From assembly GCA_023627715.1 (NCBI GenBank), contig JAMAHW010000009.1, positions 62,001 to 126,000 of the forward strand: a DNA stretch of 64,000 nt, given 5' to 3'. Made by a program: the position numbers and the translations under genes. The DNA is from Periconia sp. R9002 (lineage: Eukaryota; Ascomycota; Dothideomycetes; Pleosporales; Periconiaceae). Position 1 is the first letter of the stretch. The number at the start of each line of letters is the position of its first letter. Of the stretch, positions 9,885 through 21,060 are shown one piece after another. The notes beneath the pieces are model-generated. The model was given only the letters and a program-made list of their open reading frames with translations, was not told the origin of the DNA and did no database searches.

Positions 9885-11129
9885 ATGGCTCCCACACTTG
9901 AGATGGACACTGTTCCCAGCGTCGACGCTGAGACCAAGGTCATGTTCAAGACGAACGGGGAGGCTGATCTTGCCTCGAACACTGAGCTAGTCAAGCAAGC
10001 CAAAGCCTATGAAGACACTCTGGCAGTGAAATCTTCTGAGCAAGCCTTTAATAACTCAGTACCATCACCGGGCTGGCTTCTACTCAACCATGTCAAGGAT
10101 TTCTTGAACCAACCTGTCTACGGAGCTACGAAACTTCGAAAAATGCTCTTCGAAACTAACGAGTTGATTGTCTGTCCTGGTGTGTACGACGGACTTTCTG
10201 CCCGTACTGCCATGGAGCTAGGCTTCAACGCACTATATATGGTAGGTGGTTCCCACTGTGCCATTATCAAATAATATCTGTGGGTGAGCTGACGACTTGA
10301 TAGACTGGGGCCGGTACCACTGCCTCGCGTTTGGGACAGCCTGACTTAGCCATTGCCCAGCTTCATGAGATGCGCGAGAATGCTGAGATGATTGCCAATC
10401 TTGACCCCTTCGGACCCCCTCTCATTGCAGATATGGACACCGGATATGGTGGCCCTATTATGGCTGCTCGCACTGTTGAACAGTATATCAGAGCAGGTGT
10501 AGCAGGCGCTCATCTAGAAGACCAAGTGCTTACTAAGCGGTGCGGGCATTTGAGTGGAAAGAAGGTAGTCGAGCGCGATGAGTACATATCTCGTATTCGG
10601 GCAGCACATGCAGCCCGCGTACGCATGAGGTCTGACTTCGTGTTGATTGCTCGAACGGATGCCTTGCAGCAGCATGGCTACGACGAGTGCATTGCTCGGC
10701 TACGAATGGCAAGGGATGAAGGCGCCGATGTCGGATTGTGCGAGGGCTTCACTTCTAAAAAACAGGCCGCGCAGGCTGTGAAAGACCTGGCGCCTTGGCC
10801 ATTGCTGCTTAATTCTGTGGAGAACGGGAAAAGCCCTACCATCACGGTTGATGAAGCACGCGAAATGGGTTTTCGCATCATGATCTTCAGCTTTGCTACA
10901 CTCGCACCGGCCTACTTGGCAATTAAGGAAACCCTCCAACGGCTCAAGACCCAAGGTATTGTGGGAACACCAAAGAACGTCACACCGGTCACACTCTTCG
11001 AAGTTTGTGGGTTGAAGCATAGTAGTAAGTACGCCACTCATTTCAAGGCTCAAAGAGCACTGCTAACTCAACATGCCAGTGGCTGTCGACATGAACGCAG
11101 GTGGGGCATCATTTAAGGAGGGTGTTTAG
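9885..11129 (+). CDS. Isocitrate lyase/PEP mutase superfamily enzyme, possible oxaloacetate acetylhydrolase-like
   Basis: Exons 9885-10241, 10304-11024 and 11080-11129 give 375 residues with a TIM-barrel of the ICL/PEP mutase superfamily. Visible motifs: CPGVYDGLSARTAMELGF, then TGAGTTASRLGQPD across the first junction, the Mg-binding ADMDTGYGG (Asp162, Asp164), EDQVLTKRCGHLSGK with the superfamily cysteine (Cys199), and LIARTDAL. The last exon completes KHS|MAVDMNAGGASFKEGV. The KRCGH loop and overall length fit the clade holding oxaloacetate acetylhydrolase (oxaloacetate to oxalate plus acetate), 2-methylisocitrate lyase-like and petal-death-protein-like enzymes rather than true isocitrate lyase. 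Ser290 in LLLNSVENGKSP sits about where fungal oxaloacetate hydrolases carry a diagnostic serine, but I could not align it. The substrate is therefore open. An N-terminal extension of about 60 residues has no clear targeting signal. Confidence 0.85.
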
Positions 11130-13552
11130 AGGAAATGAGATCAGATGATGAAAATTGATATAGTCATGTTTTTTCGCTCTCATTTGATGTATTTCTCTCA
11201 TATTAGAGACAGATTTCACTCGTCCTTTCATTAGTTAATACTCGTCTAGCCTTTCAACATCCCATGTCTCATAGCCACTATGGTATGACAGTTGCATATT
11301 GTTCGATTGATTTGAATGCAAAACCCTCACCCACTAAATCAGTCACGACTGCATGAACTACATACCAAATGTTCGACCAATCACCACTGTGACAGGACAG
11401 TTTTGACAGTTTTCGGACATACAGTACGAAGCACATATGCGGCTTATCTTTCTGACCAGGATTTCAAGTTGCCTTTCGTCCGGTGTACGTTCATGCCAAG
11501 GCCGATGCTAGTGCATGCATTATCTACGTGTCCATTTTCCAAGCAATCCTAAGTCAGCTGGCTAATTCTTCCTCCTGTAAAATACTCACCGAACACAGAG
11601 CACTGGAATCTAGCCAGCAGCATCACAGTGCGATCAAAGAGGTGCGCCATTGAAACCCTTGTGCTGTTAACGGACATAAGCCAAAACCGCTGTGTCGGAT
11701 TTTAGCAAATCTGAAATACCAGAGTAGAAGCCGTCCAGTGAGGCTGAAGCCTATTCGAAACGGCTTGTACATCTTTTCCACTGCTAACAAGACTTCTTCA
11801 CATGGTCTCAACACAGAGATCGGAGGACGAAGGACATGTTCACCAATGGTGGCAATCCAACATACAAAGGGCGTTTATAACTACGTTCCGAACCAGAAAA
11901 GTTGGTTATATATATCAAGAACTCTCAATACTGTAGCTTTCTGTTCACACTGGTCCAGCCGACGTGTTCATTGTTAATGATAGTTTATTCCATCAGTTAT
12001 AGCACTTCAGGCCCATTTTTTGCGACTCTGTGATGCATGTGATGCTGTAGGCATGGAGCTTGATCTTGCTATCAAACGCGTGATCTTCGAATCTAAGCCA
12101 ATGCTGTAAGCTAATATGAACCCTTGATTAAATGTGAATGGCTACGTCTGTAGTCTGCAAACCTTGACACAGTCGTTAACTACTGTAACAAACTTGTAGC
12201 TGGCACCGTAAAGCATGCATTTAATAGATCAATAGGATTTTCCATGGATTTTTCCATGAGGGTCAATCGCTTCTCAGAACAAAACTTCCATTTAATATTC
12301 CCCACCACTATTGAGGATACGAACTGAACTATGATGCGATTTGACTGGATGCAATCAGAGCTAAAAATTTTACCATGCTGCAGTCATTCATGTACGAGAC
12401 ATACTGACAAGCGTGCTTCAAAATGCTCCCATAATAAAATGTCAGAGAGAATAACCCTGATTACGTAGCACTCTTTCGCTATACTCCAATGATCTTTCAT
12501 GCAGTCATCATCACTGTAAAAACATTGATTAGTGTTGAGTGATGGTACGGTGATGGTCATAGCTTTTGAGATCAATCGTTCGCAACGTGTCAATGATTCT
12601 ACAGAGGGGTGACGCGCCGGGAAGTTACACATCGGGAAGACTAATTAGTTCTATAAATTAGAAGCTCTACGACCTACGTAGTATGTCTAGTATAGTTATC
12701 TGATTTGTGGATAACGCCTAGTACATCAATCATCCGACATCAACATCCAAACATAATCAATGACAACTCCACATGTTCTGGTAGACGACAAGGTTGGATT
12801 TCGTAGAACAAGGATCAATATTAAGAATCAGCGGTGTTACTTATGCTACAGCTTTAGATCAATAGTTGTTATATCCACCATCAAATCATTCCAATCGATT
12901 TTTGTATAAATGCGTCCCTATTGTCTAGCCGACAGCCTTATTTTCGTCAGAAATAATACATATACAATACACGGTCAAATTTCGCCGATGAGGATGCCAT
13001 TCGATTGGCTAAAACTAGAAATACACCAGTTAAAGAGATCATGTAATTGCGCTTAGCCTCATCCGGTAAGAGATGACATCTTCAAAATGGCTGGGCATCG
13101 CTGCAATCGACAAATTACAGCGCTTTTCTAACGGCTTCACCTCGGTGAACATGAAAATAACTTGTCTTCGGATTGCGGACGTTTCAAACCCCCGAGAAAT
13201 GATTTCAGATGCTGTCACAGTGTGGTGGTGCTCGTATTTGCATGCTATGTCCATGATATGTCCGTGTATTGACGGTTATGACTACCTAGGTATCCGCATA
13301 TAGTTAAATGATGTGTGGACCTGAGTTCTGTGTGTGACATTCAGTGCCAAGGCATTAACCCTATTTGGTTTGGTGCTCTGCCATCCTAGTACGAACAGGT
13401 ATTGAAGCCTAGAAACTCGGTGTTACGGGTTTGCGGGTTTACGGGTTTCTGTTATCATGGACGAGTTCAAACATAAATAGGAATGCATCTCCTTCTACTT
13501 CTCAGTTAACCTTCGACACGGAACCTTGTCTAGCCAGCTGCAGGTACAATCA
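11130..13552. other. Gene-free AT-rich interval
   Basis: About 2.4 kb, visibly AT-rich, with many stops in all frames. Small frames at 11316-11552, 12384-12632 and 13039-13254 have no recognisable content. A short tandem array of the octamer ACGGGTTT/GCGGGTTT (three copies) is at about 13425-13447. This may be decayed sequence, but no transposon ends were found. Confidence 0.55.
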
Positions 13553-15057
13553 ATGATGTCGAAACAACCCCTCAAGGTCCTTGTGCGTGTACCCACGTTG
13601 TTGATAATTTATACAACTCCCCTGTATATCGCGAATTTTACTTTACTTACGCCTACCAGGTATCAGGTGCCGGCGTTGCCGGTTCCTCTCTGGCTCTGAT
13701 GCTTTCCCGACAGCCAAACCTTACTCCAAAACCCATCGTCACGCTCATCGAAAGATCGCCAGTCCCCAGAACTACAGGTCAAGCCATAGATATCCGTGGT
13801 CCAGGCGTGCACGTGATTCGGAACCTTGGACTTGAAGAGAAGATTCGCGCAAAACATACAACGGAGAAAGGGATTGCGTTTGTGGCGAAGAATGGGAAGG
13901 AAGTTGGTCGGATTGAAGCGTCCGGATCGGCGGATAACCAGAATTTTGCGACCAGTGAATTCGAGATCTTGAGAGCAGATTTGGTGCAGGTTCTCATGGA
14001 TGAGATTGAGCATTCAAAATCCGAGTCGGGAGCTATCGTGGAGACTATGTAAGTCAAAGAAAGCATAGAATATTGTGTAAATGACAGACGCCGAGCATTT
14101 GTTGATTGACATAATAATTTCTAGATATGGTGAGACGATTGCTTCTGTAGAAGAAGAAACGGATGGCGTGATGGTGTCTTTCAGCAATGGAAAGATTGAT
14201 GCTCAGAAATACGATCTTGTCATCGCAGCGGATGGATTGGGCTCAACGACTAGATCGCTCATGTTCCCAGACAAGGCGTACCGGTCACCGGAATGCATTC
14301 CGTCTTTGGGCTGGTATATTGCTTATTGTACCGTCCCTCGACAAGAATTCGATTCAGACTATTGGCGCTGGTTCCATGGCCCCGGTGGGCTTTGTCTACA
14401 CATTCGGCCGCATCGCGGACAAAAGACGGTCGGGGTATACTTTTCAGTACGCTTCAACATTACTTGAATGGAAAAAGAGTTCGACTAATACGTGATTAGA
14501 TTGTCAATCCGGAGAAGAGGCGATATCCAGAGTACGACGAAATTCTTTCCAAAGGCGTCGAAGCGCAGAAGGCTTTTATCCGCGACCGCTTCAAAGATAT
14601 GGGCTGGAAAATGCCACATTACCTTGATGGAATGGACAATGCAGACGATTTCTACATGCAACAAATTGCACAGTTGAAAACGCCAAAATGGACCAAAGGA
14701 CGATGCGCCATCATTGGCGATGCAGCGCATTGCACGATGGGAATCGGCACGACTTTAGCATTCATGGATGCGTACATGATATCTGGGGAACTCACAAAAA
14801 TGAAGTCAAACGACAGCGAAGAGATTGCTGCGGCGTTGCATCGGTACGAGGAGACAGTACGATCGTATTGGAAGAATAATTCGACGATGCCACGGGGGTT
14901 TCCACAACTAGCCAATCCACAGACTCAATTGGGCATCCATGCCCTCCATATCATAGTGAGGATTGTAGCTTGGCTGAGGCTCGATAAGTTGTTCGGAGCA
15001 TTTGATCAGGAGGAGAAGAAGTGGCAACTACCTGACTATGGATGGAGAAAGCCCTAG
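13553..15057 (+). CDS. FAD-dependent monooxygenase (PHBH fold)
   Basis: Four exons (13553-13582, 13660-14048, 14125-14446, 14500-15057) give 432 residues. The tiny first exon MMSKQPLKVL joins VSGAGVAGSSLAL, making the dinucleotide-binding GxGxxG (Gly13-Gly18). The DG motif is at Asp176-Gly177 (VIAADGLGSTTRS) and the second FAD/ribityl motif is GDAAHCTMGIGTTLAFMDA (Gly320 onward). These are the three fingerprints of group A aromatic or TetX-like flavoprotein hydroxylases that use NAD(P)H and O2. The motif-2 segment has CTMG where many relatives have a proline-containing sequence. Introns are 77, 76 and 53 nt; the last has a GACTAATAC branch site. The C-terminal segment after about 380 is helical and amphipathic, but no clear membrane anchor is seen. 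The substrate is unknown; such enzymes are frequent in secondary metabolism and aromatic catabolism. Confidence 0.92.
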
Positions 15058-15993
15058 CTCTTTTCGGAGCTAGAAAGATTTCCCGTAATTCTGTTGGAGT
15101 AATCTCAAATGTATACATTTTTTATCGTGTCATGTAGTTTATTTCGCAAGTCAACTGACGGCATCAAAAAGAGCGACGGCTGCAACAAATGCAAGAAACG
15201 TGGATCAGCAGCGATGATGATATGAGACCATCAGAATCCAATTTAACCGCCATCCAAGAATTAAGATCACGCTTCCAGCGTTTTATATCAAAGATGCCGG
15301 TGCCGTTACCCACACCATTCCGGCCAACTCCATCAATTCTCATCACTACACCTGTAACGTGAGGGAAATCCAAAAGAGGAGCCACCTACACTACTCTGCA
15401 GCTACAATTGGGACTCAACACCGTCAATCTTTCCATACGATTTTCGTACCCGGGGGGCTCCTCCAAAATAGAAACCTCCTCACCCCCCAATGCCAGCATT
15501 TAAAACTACATTCCCGCACAAACTTGTAAAAGAGAAAGGATTGGTTTACGCAAATTACTACTTCGCGGCAATGCAAGACTCTTGAGGGTGTTGTAGAAGG
15601 ATGGGTTTGGAGGTTATGGTAGGCTGGATTGAGTATATTGTGGTTAACATCGGAGGGTAGTGGATTACTTGCGATAGTAAAGTTTTCACAATAATGGCCG
15701 TCCTCGGGAAGGACGTCCACATACGGGTGTAACGATGTATTTAATAATATTTCATTGAATGGTATTGATTGGAGTAGAACTCTTCCTAATTGTTGACATG
15801 AAAAAATTGGTATCGGCGCTTGCGTCGTGTAAATGAAGTGAAGTATGTCGTTATCGTTTTCCCAATGTGGGAAAGATCTGTACATGATACGCCATGGCTA
15901 ACAAACAGGCCAAAAAAACGGAAAAAAAGAAAAGAAAATCATGCTCCAACGTGATGACCAACAGGGGAAAGAAAAGAAAAATAACCCCGCTCA
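15058..15993. other. Convergent intergenic region
   Basis: Lies between the 3' ends of the monooxygenase gene and the minus-strand zinc-cluster gene. One minus-strand frame at 15424-15885 is open but has no domain and no ATG context worth supporting. Confidence 0.55.
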
Positions 15994-18038
15994 TCAAAAT
16001 ATGAAACCTTCGCCCGAAGTAAAGCACGCCTCCCACCCAATCTCGCCTCTATCCCAGTACCTACGCAAGGTAGTACTCATTCGTAACGGACAATACGCAC
16101 CCGCCTTCATACTCAGATCTAGTAAACACCGCTCAATCCACGCCCGAACGGCCTCACTCCTGTACCCCGCTTCGACGCCGGCAACCAGCAGCCCAAAGGC
16201 CAAGTACTTCTGCAACCGCGGCACTTTAACTGCGATCTCGAGCTGGAGGAGCAGACTATCCGCATGCACACTCAGTTCGGTATCCATGGCTGCGGTTCTA
16301 GGGAAGATGTCGAGGGCCTGGAATGCCATGATGCAATACACGGCGATGGCCGATTTGTAGACTTCGCCAATGGTGAGCCAGTCGTCGTAGTTGGGCCCAG
16401 GTTGCGCCCAATCCCGTGCGGAGAATTCGCAAGTGCGTGCAAGGATCTCGTGCGCCGAGGCAAGGATGCCGGACGTGTCGTTGCCCATTTGAAGCGCCAG
16501 GTAGGCTTCATGGCGCAGGTACTGGATCCGGACGATTTCCTTGAAGAGGTCTGGCGGCGTTAGGCAGTAAGGGAAGATCTCCTTGTACATGGTTTCGATG
16601 TTGACGAGATGCTCGTTTATGTAGGGGTTTAGGAGCATCTGGGAGCTGGCTGGGGTGCAGCAATTGGCCAAGATGACGACGCTAAACAAATGTCAGTTTT
16701 CCGTCAAAACAGTGGGGTGGTTTGAGAATTCCGGTGAACTCACTATACGAATATGGTAATGGTGGGGCGGAGGTGCAGGCCAGTGTAATACACATTCATC
16801 AAGCCGCCCTGCATTTGTACGAGACGCATGAGCCCGTCTGCATGCTGGCGCCATTTCATGATTCCAGTCTGCTGGAGCTAAAAAAGTGCATGCACGTCAG
16901 CCAAGAACCCTTCATAGATATGATTCGCGCAAGTTACGAGAAAAAAGAAAGGAAAGGAAAGGAAAGGAAAGGAAAGGAAAACGTACTTCACAACACATGA
17001 GCATGCACACGCTAACCATAGTTGTATCAGTGGGCTTCTGAGACGTTAATCTATGGCTGATCTCCCTCAACGCGGCGCCGCGATGGTGCAGAATCTTTGT
17101 GGTCGAGGTTGCGGCCATAGCTCTGGATTCAGCGGGAGGCAGGGAAAAAGTGTAGTGGGCTAGCGACAAGCACACGACAGTGTGGTGGATCTCAGGTGGC
17201 AGCAGATGCAGGGCTGCAACAGGGAATATCATCAGGTGCGGATTGGGCGCCAACTCGTCTGCTGTTTTGATCTGGGGGAGAATGCGCAGATTAACTGAAT
17301 GGATCGGTCAGCGCAAGCACGCATTAAAGTCGTGGTTACGACCCTCAGACGTAGGTTCACAGATATGCTCTCAGCAATTTACACGCGCATACGCGCGAGT
17401 GAACGCCCGCATCTACATGACGCAGGGATCGACGGTGGAGAATGTGCAGGGAAGGGTCCGGGGGGTTTCAAAAACGTACAGTATTCTATAGACTCGACGA
17501 CTTCGCTGGTTTCACTGCGAAGTTCATATGCCGGTATCTTGTCCATGTTCATGATTTTCAGCGCCAATGCCAATCTGTCTAAAGGATCCCCTGCTGCTCC
17601 CGGGGATTTAGTGTTTCGACTGCACTTGTGGCCCGCAAGAGCCTTCTCGATGGCGCGTCGACTGGTGCTCGAAAAGACCTCTTGAACATTGCCATCGAGC
17701 CTGTATTTGAAAATGACATTGTCAATCTCATCGGCAAGCTTCCGGATTTGCTCGGAGTTCTCGACGCTCTTGTCTGTTACTGGACTCCTACTCTGAGTCC
17801 GGATTTTTGCGTTCAGCTGGGCGGTGGAGGGCGATTCCTTACGGCGCCGCCTTGACGTGACCTTGCCAACTTGTACCCACTGTACAGGCTTTTGATTACC
17901 ATAGCCGGGACACTCTTTTCCGTTTTTCGTGCACTTGCGACAGTGGGGGAGGGTGAAGTCGCAAACGAGTCTCCGTTTAACGCACTCCCAGCACTGACGG
18001 CTAGCCTTGTCAGCACCATGGCCCGCCTGTTGGCTCAT
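15994..18038 (-). CDS. Zn(II)2Cys6 transcription factor
   Basis: Four exons (17480-18038, 16987-17294, 16744-16877, 15994-16681) encode 562 residues. The zinc cluster is at the extreme N-terminus: Cys16, 19, 26, 33, 36, 43 (CWECVKRRLVC ... HCRKCTKNGKEC), with basic residues after it (TSRRRRKES). The remainder is helical and matches the layout of the fungal-specific regulatory domain: LPPEIHHTVVCLSLAHYTF, KWRQHADGLMRLVQMQGG, then NEHLVNIETMYKEIFPYC. Start ATG at 18038 places the cluster where this class has it; the upstream open frame lacks ATG. Intron 2 carries a (GAAAG)n tract ending 6 nt from its 5' splice site. The gene is convergent with the FAD monooxygenase, so a regulatory link is possible but unproven. 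Confidence 0.9.
16941..16980. repeat. (GAAAG)n microsatellite in intron 2 of the zinc-cluster gene
   Basis: About seven GAAAG units (CTTTC on the gene's strand), ending 6 nt from the 5' splice donor at 16986. On the gene strand it forms a pyrimidine-rich tract just inside the intron. Confidence 0.9.
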
Positions 18039-19653
18039 GATGGCACGCGTGGGATGACGGAGGGGGGATTTTAGGGAAAGGGGAGGGGTATGGTATGGGG
18101 CGTGGGTATGGGTGTCGGCTGGCTGCTCCCACGTAGCCAGCAGCGAGCAATGCACTTTGGATAGATGCAGGAGAGGGGAAACTATCGGTCGTCCCCCGGA
18201 AGATGGGGAAGATTGGGGAAATAAAGAACAAATGATGGAAGCCAACGAAACCGATTGGGACAATACGACGTATTCTCTGGGTCTTCTGGAAGTTCTGCGA
18301 GTAGCGTCGGGACGGCTTGAATCTTTTTATTTTCTCAGAGAGTGCAGTGCTCGCGATGTTGGCGGTCCAGGTTGGAGTCGTGCTAGTATAAGGCTGAGTC
18401 TTTGCAGGGATGTTGATCCTGCAATGTTTTCTCCTGTTTGGGAAAGGCGTCGGGACGTTATTTACCGTTCCGACCTTAGTGATCCTGTCTTTGGCACTGC
18501 AAGGGTTAACACTGATGACCGAGTCGCCGAAAAGAAAAGACAAAACCACCTTTCTGGACGTTGAACAAGGTGATATTCAGCGCTCTTTAACACTTCAGTC
18601 AATTTCGGAGATATCCACCCGACTAAGCTTCTTTCTGCGCGCTCCAGTATCAAGGCAAACCTATGATGCAGCACCGCTTTTCTCACCCCAAGAACGTTAT
18701 TTTTAGCCACCAAATTCGCACTCTTGGACGCCGTTTACCAAGTAGCTCTGGGGAATGAATGGATACTACGAGTTATGATCTATACATATACACGCCTAAT
18801 TACCGCGAACCCATACATCCAGTCCTCGCACTCTAAGCCGCTTTCACTTGCGTTCGAATGTTTAGCGCACCAAACTTCCCCATGCAGTTTAGCCCGTGAC
18901 CCGCTGTTGAGGCGGTATTGAACCACATCTACTAAGTACCTACACTACCTATAAGGGTCGACAATGTGCGACCACGACCCGCTCCTTGGCCCCCGCCCCG
19001 ACGCTATATTCGGAATGAGCTGCTCATCTAACTTTTACTACTGTCTAGGTACCTACCTGAACCTACCAACCAACCAACCAATTCATACGAAGAAAAGACG
19101 TCTTGATGATCAATCATGATTTTGCCTTCCCGAACTGCCACGATGCCTACTTTTCCAGCCCCCTGTCCACATATCCACGTAATCCGTGAGGCAGTCCATC
19201 CGTTTGGGTCACGTACAGGCCAAGATCTTGATTTATACATTTATATCCCCGTCCGCGACCATCTTATTGGCCGTTAGTTCCTGAAACGATGAAACGATGC
19301 ATTTGTCTCGTGTTAGCTATTAGCCCGCCCCCACTGCCTATATACTTTTGTACGCTTGTACGAAGGCGTTGGGTCCCAAGGCGGTTTCTGCCCATCCCCG
19401 GTATTCTCTCGTTCGGGTTAAGTCGACCAGCCCGCGAGTCTAGACAGTCCTGGGAAAACATGTACTTTTGAGCGACTTTCACAGTGCTCATGACGCGCAA
19501 GTGCTTCAGACGAGGTGAAATTCGTAGCTGGTGCCTGCTGATGCGAAAACAATTAAATAGCAGCGGCGGAGACGGTCAGAAATTCTCATAATGGCTTTGT
19601 TCCCTCGCAAAACCTCCCTTCTTTCGACCTCCATCGCCACACGTTGATCCATC
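18039..19653. other. Divergent intergenic region, no supported gene
   Basis: About 1.6 kb between the start codons of the zinc-cluster gene (minus) and the RTA1-like gene (plus). Several medium open frames (18010-18549 minus, 18112-18564 plus) overlap each other and show no domain. Confidence 0.55.
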
Positions 19654-21060
19654 ATGCCATCACCCGACGGAACAGGCGGTACGTATCATCCGTTCCCCTA
19701 GAACCCCTCCTTCCTTATCGACTACTTCCCAATCTGGAACTCGTCACTCCCCCGCCCCCCACCATCACATCATCTCCTTCCCGTCGTCCAATTTATCGAA
19801 CAAGGCATCCCGCCCAAGTACCTCCAACCGAACCACAATCATCTCCCACTGACCCTCCGCCGTCCTCCGATAGTCCCCGGCAGCGTCTACTTCTACGCGC
19901 CCTCCAAAGCCGCGGCCATCGCTTTCACGATCCTCTTCTTTGCGACCGGGATATGGCATCTGTACCAGTGCATCGTGCTAAAGAGCTTTCGGGTTACGGG
20001 GCTGCATCCTTTTTGCTGTTTGCTGTTTACGGTCGGTTTTGCACTGAGGAGCTACGGGGCCTTTGACTATCAGAATGTTGGCATCTATGTCGCAAGCGTG
20101 ATTTGCGTGTATTGTGCTCCGTACGTGCCGCCTCAACTAAATATATCTCCTTTCATCCGAGTTGACCTATCCCCTCTCGAAAAATCGCCACGAACAAACC
20201 TCTTGCCCTGTCGTTCTGTCCAAGATGCAAGGAACTTCATCCCAAAGGCACAGCCAGCTAACGATTCCCGCAGGCCCATCCTTGAACTAGCAAACTATCA
20301 CACACTCTCCCGCATCCTCTACTACGTCCCCTACTTCTCGCCTCTCCATCCAGGCCGCGTGCTCACCACGTTCGGCTTCGTCTCCACTATTATCGAGGTA
20401 CTCAACGCACTGGGCGTTTCCTACCTCGCGAACCCCAAAATCGCCGCGAGCTACCAGTCTCTGGGGCATGTGCTCATGAAGATCGCGCTAATTGCGCAGG
20501 TAGTCGTCCTGGTCACGTTTGTGGGATTGGTAGTGTTTGTGCACAGGCGGTACGGACGAGACGCCTTCGGTGGTTCGCGTAAAGCGAGAGGTGATGGGAA
20601 TGCAGAGGATAAGAAGAGAGGCCTGATGATAGTGACGTGGACGATGTACGCCTCTTCATCTATCATTTTCATTCGCACCATCTACCGCGTTGTCGAGCAC
20701 TTCGGTATATCCCGTGCGCCTGCTAACCCTCCTCCGGATTGGAATCCCATGACACTGTCCCCGATTGTGCGCTACGAATGGTTTTTCTACGTCTTCGAAG
20801 CGGCACTCATGTTTCTCAACTCTGTGCTTTGGAACGTCTGTCATCCGAGAAAGTACTTGCCCGAGGACTATCGTGTTTATCTTGCGCAAGACGGACGCAC
20901 AGAATTGGTGGGTCCCGGGTGGAAGGATGGACAGCATTGGTTGATGACGTTTGTGGATCCTTTCGGGTGGTTTGTGAAACAAGAAAAGAAGGAACAAAAG
21001 CCGTTTTGGGAGACAAATGGGTTTGAGGGGATTGAGCTCAGGAATGTCGAGGGTGTTTGA
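19654..21060 (+). CDS. RTA1-like seven-transmembrane protein
   Basis: Exons 19654-19678, 19874-20120 and 20274-21060 give 352 residues. Family features: YFYAPSKAAAIAFTILFF (first span), FCCLLFTVGFALRSYGAF, then PILELANYHTLSRILYYV in place of the AxxY..LgRi block, TFGFVSTIIEVLNALGVSYL, IALIAQVVVLVTFVGLVVFV, WTMYASSSIIFIRTIYRVVE (the conserved IRxxYRvvE), and a final YEWFFYVFEAALMFLNSVLW. RTA1/RSB1/PUG1 relatives sit in the plasma or other membranes and are tied to resistance to 7-aminocholesterol, sphingoid-base release and porphyrin uptake; they are not classical pumps. The first coding exon is only 25 nt. Intron 2 is 153 nt, a multiple of three and free of stops, so retention would add 51 residues before PILELA. 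The family is secure; the ligand is unknown. Confidence 0.9.

Noticed and set aside
15424..15885. 153-codon minus-strand frame downstream of the FAD monooxygenase
   Set aside because: No domain, no neighbouring exons in phase, and it lies in the 3' flank of convergent genes.
18010..18564. Overlapping long frames on both strands upstream of the zinc-cluster gene
   Set aside because: Each has low-information composition and they exclude one another; best explained as promoter and 5' UTR sequence.
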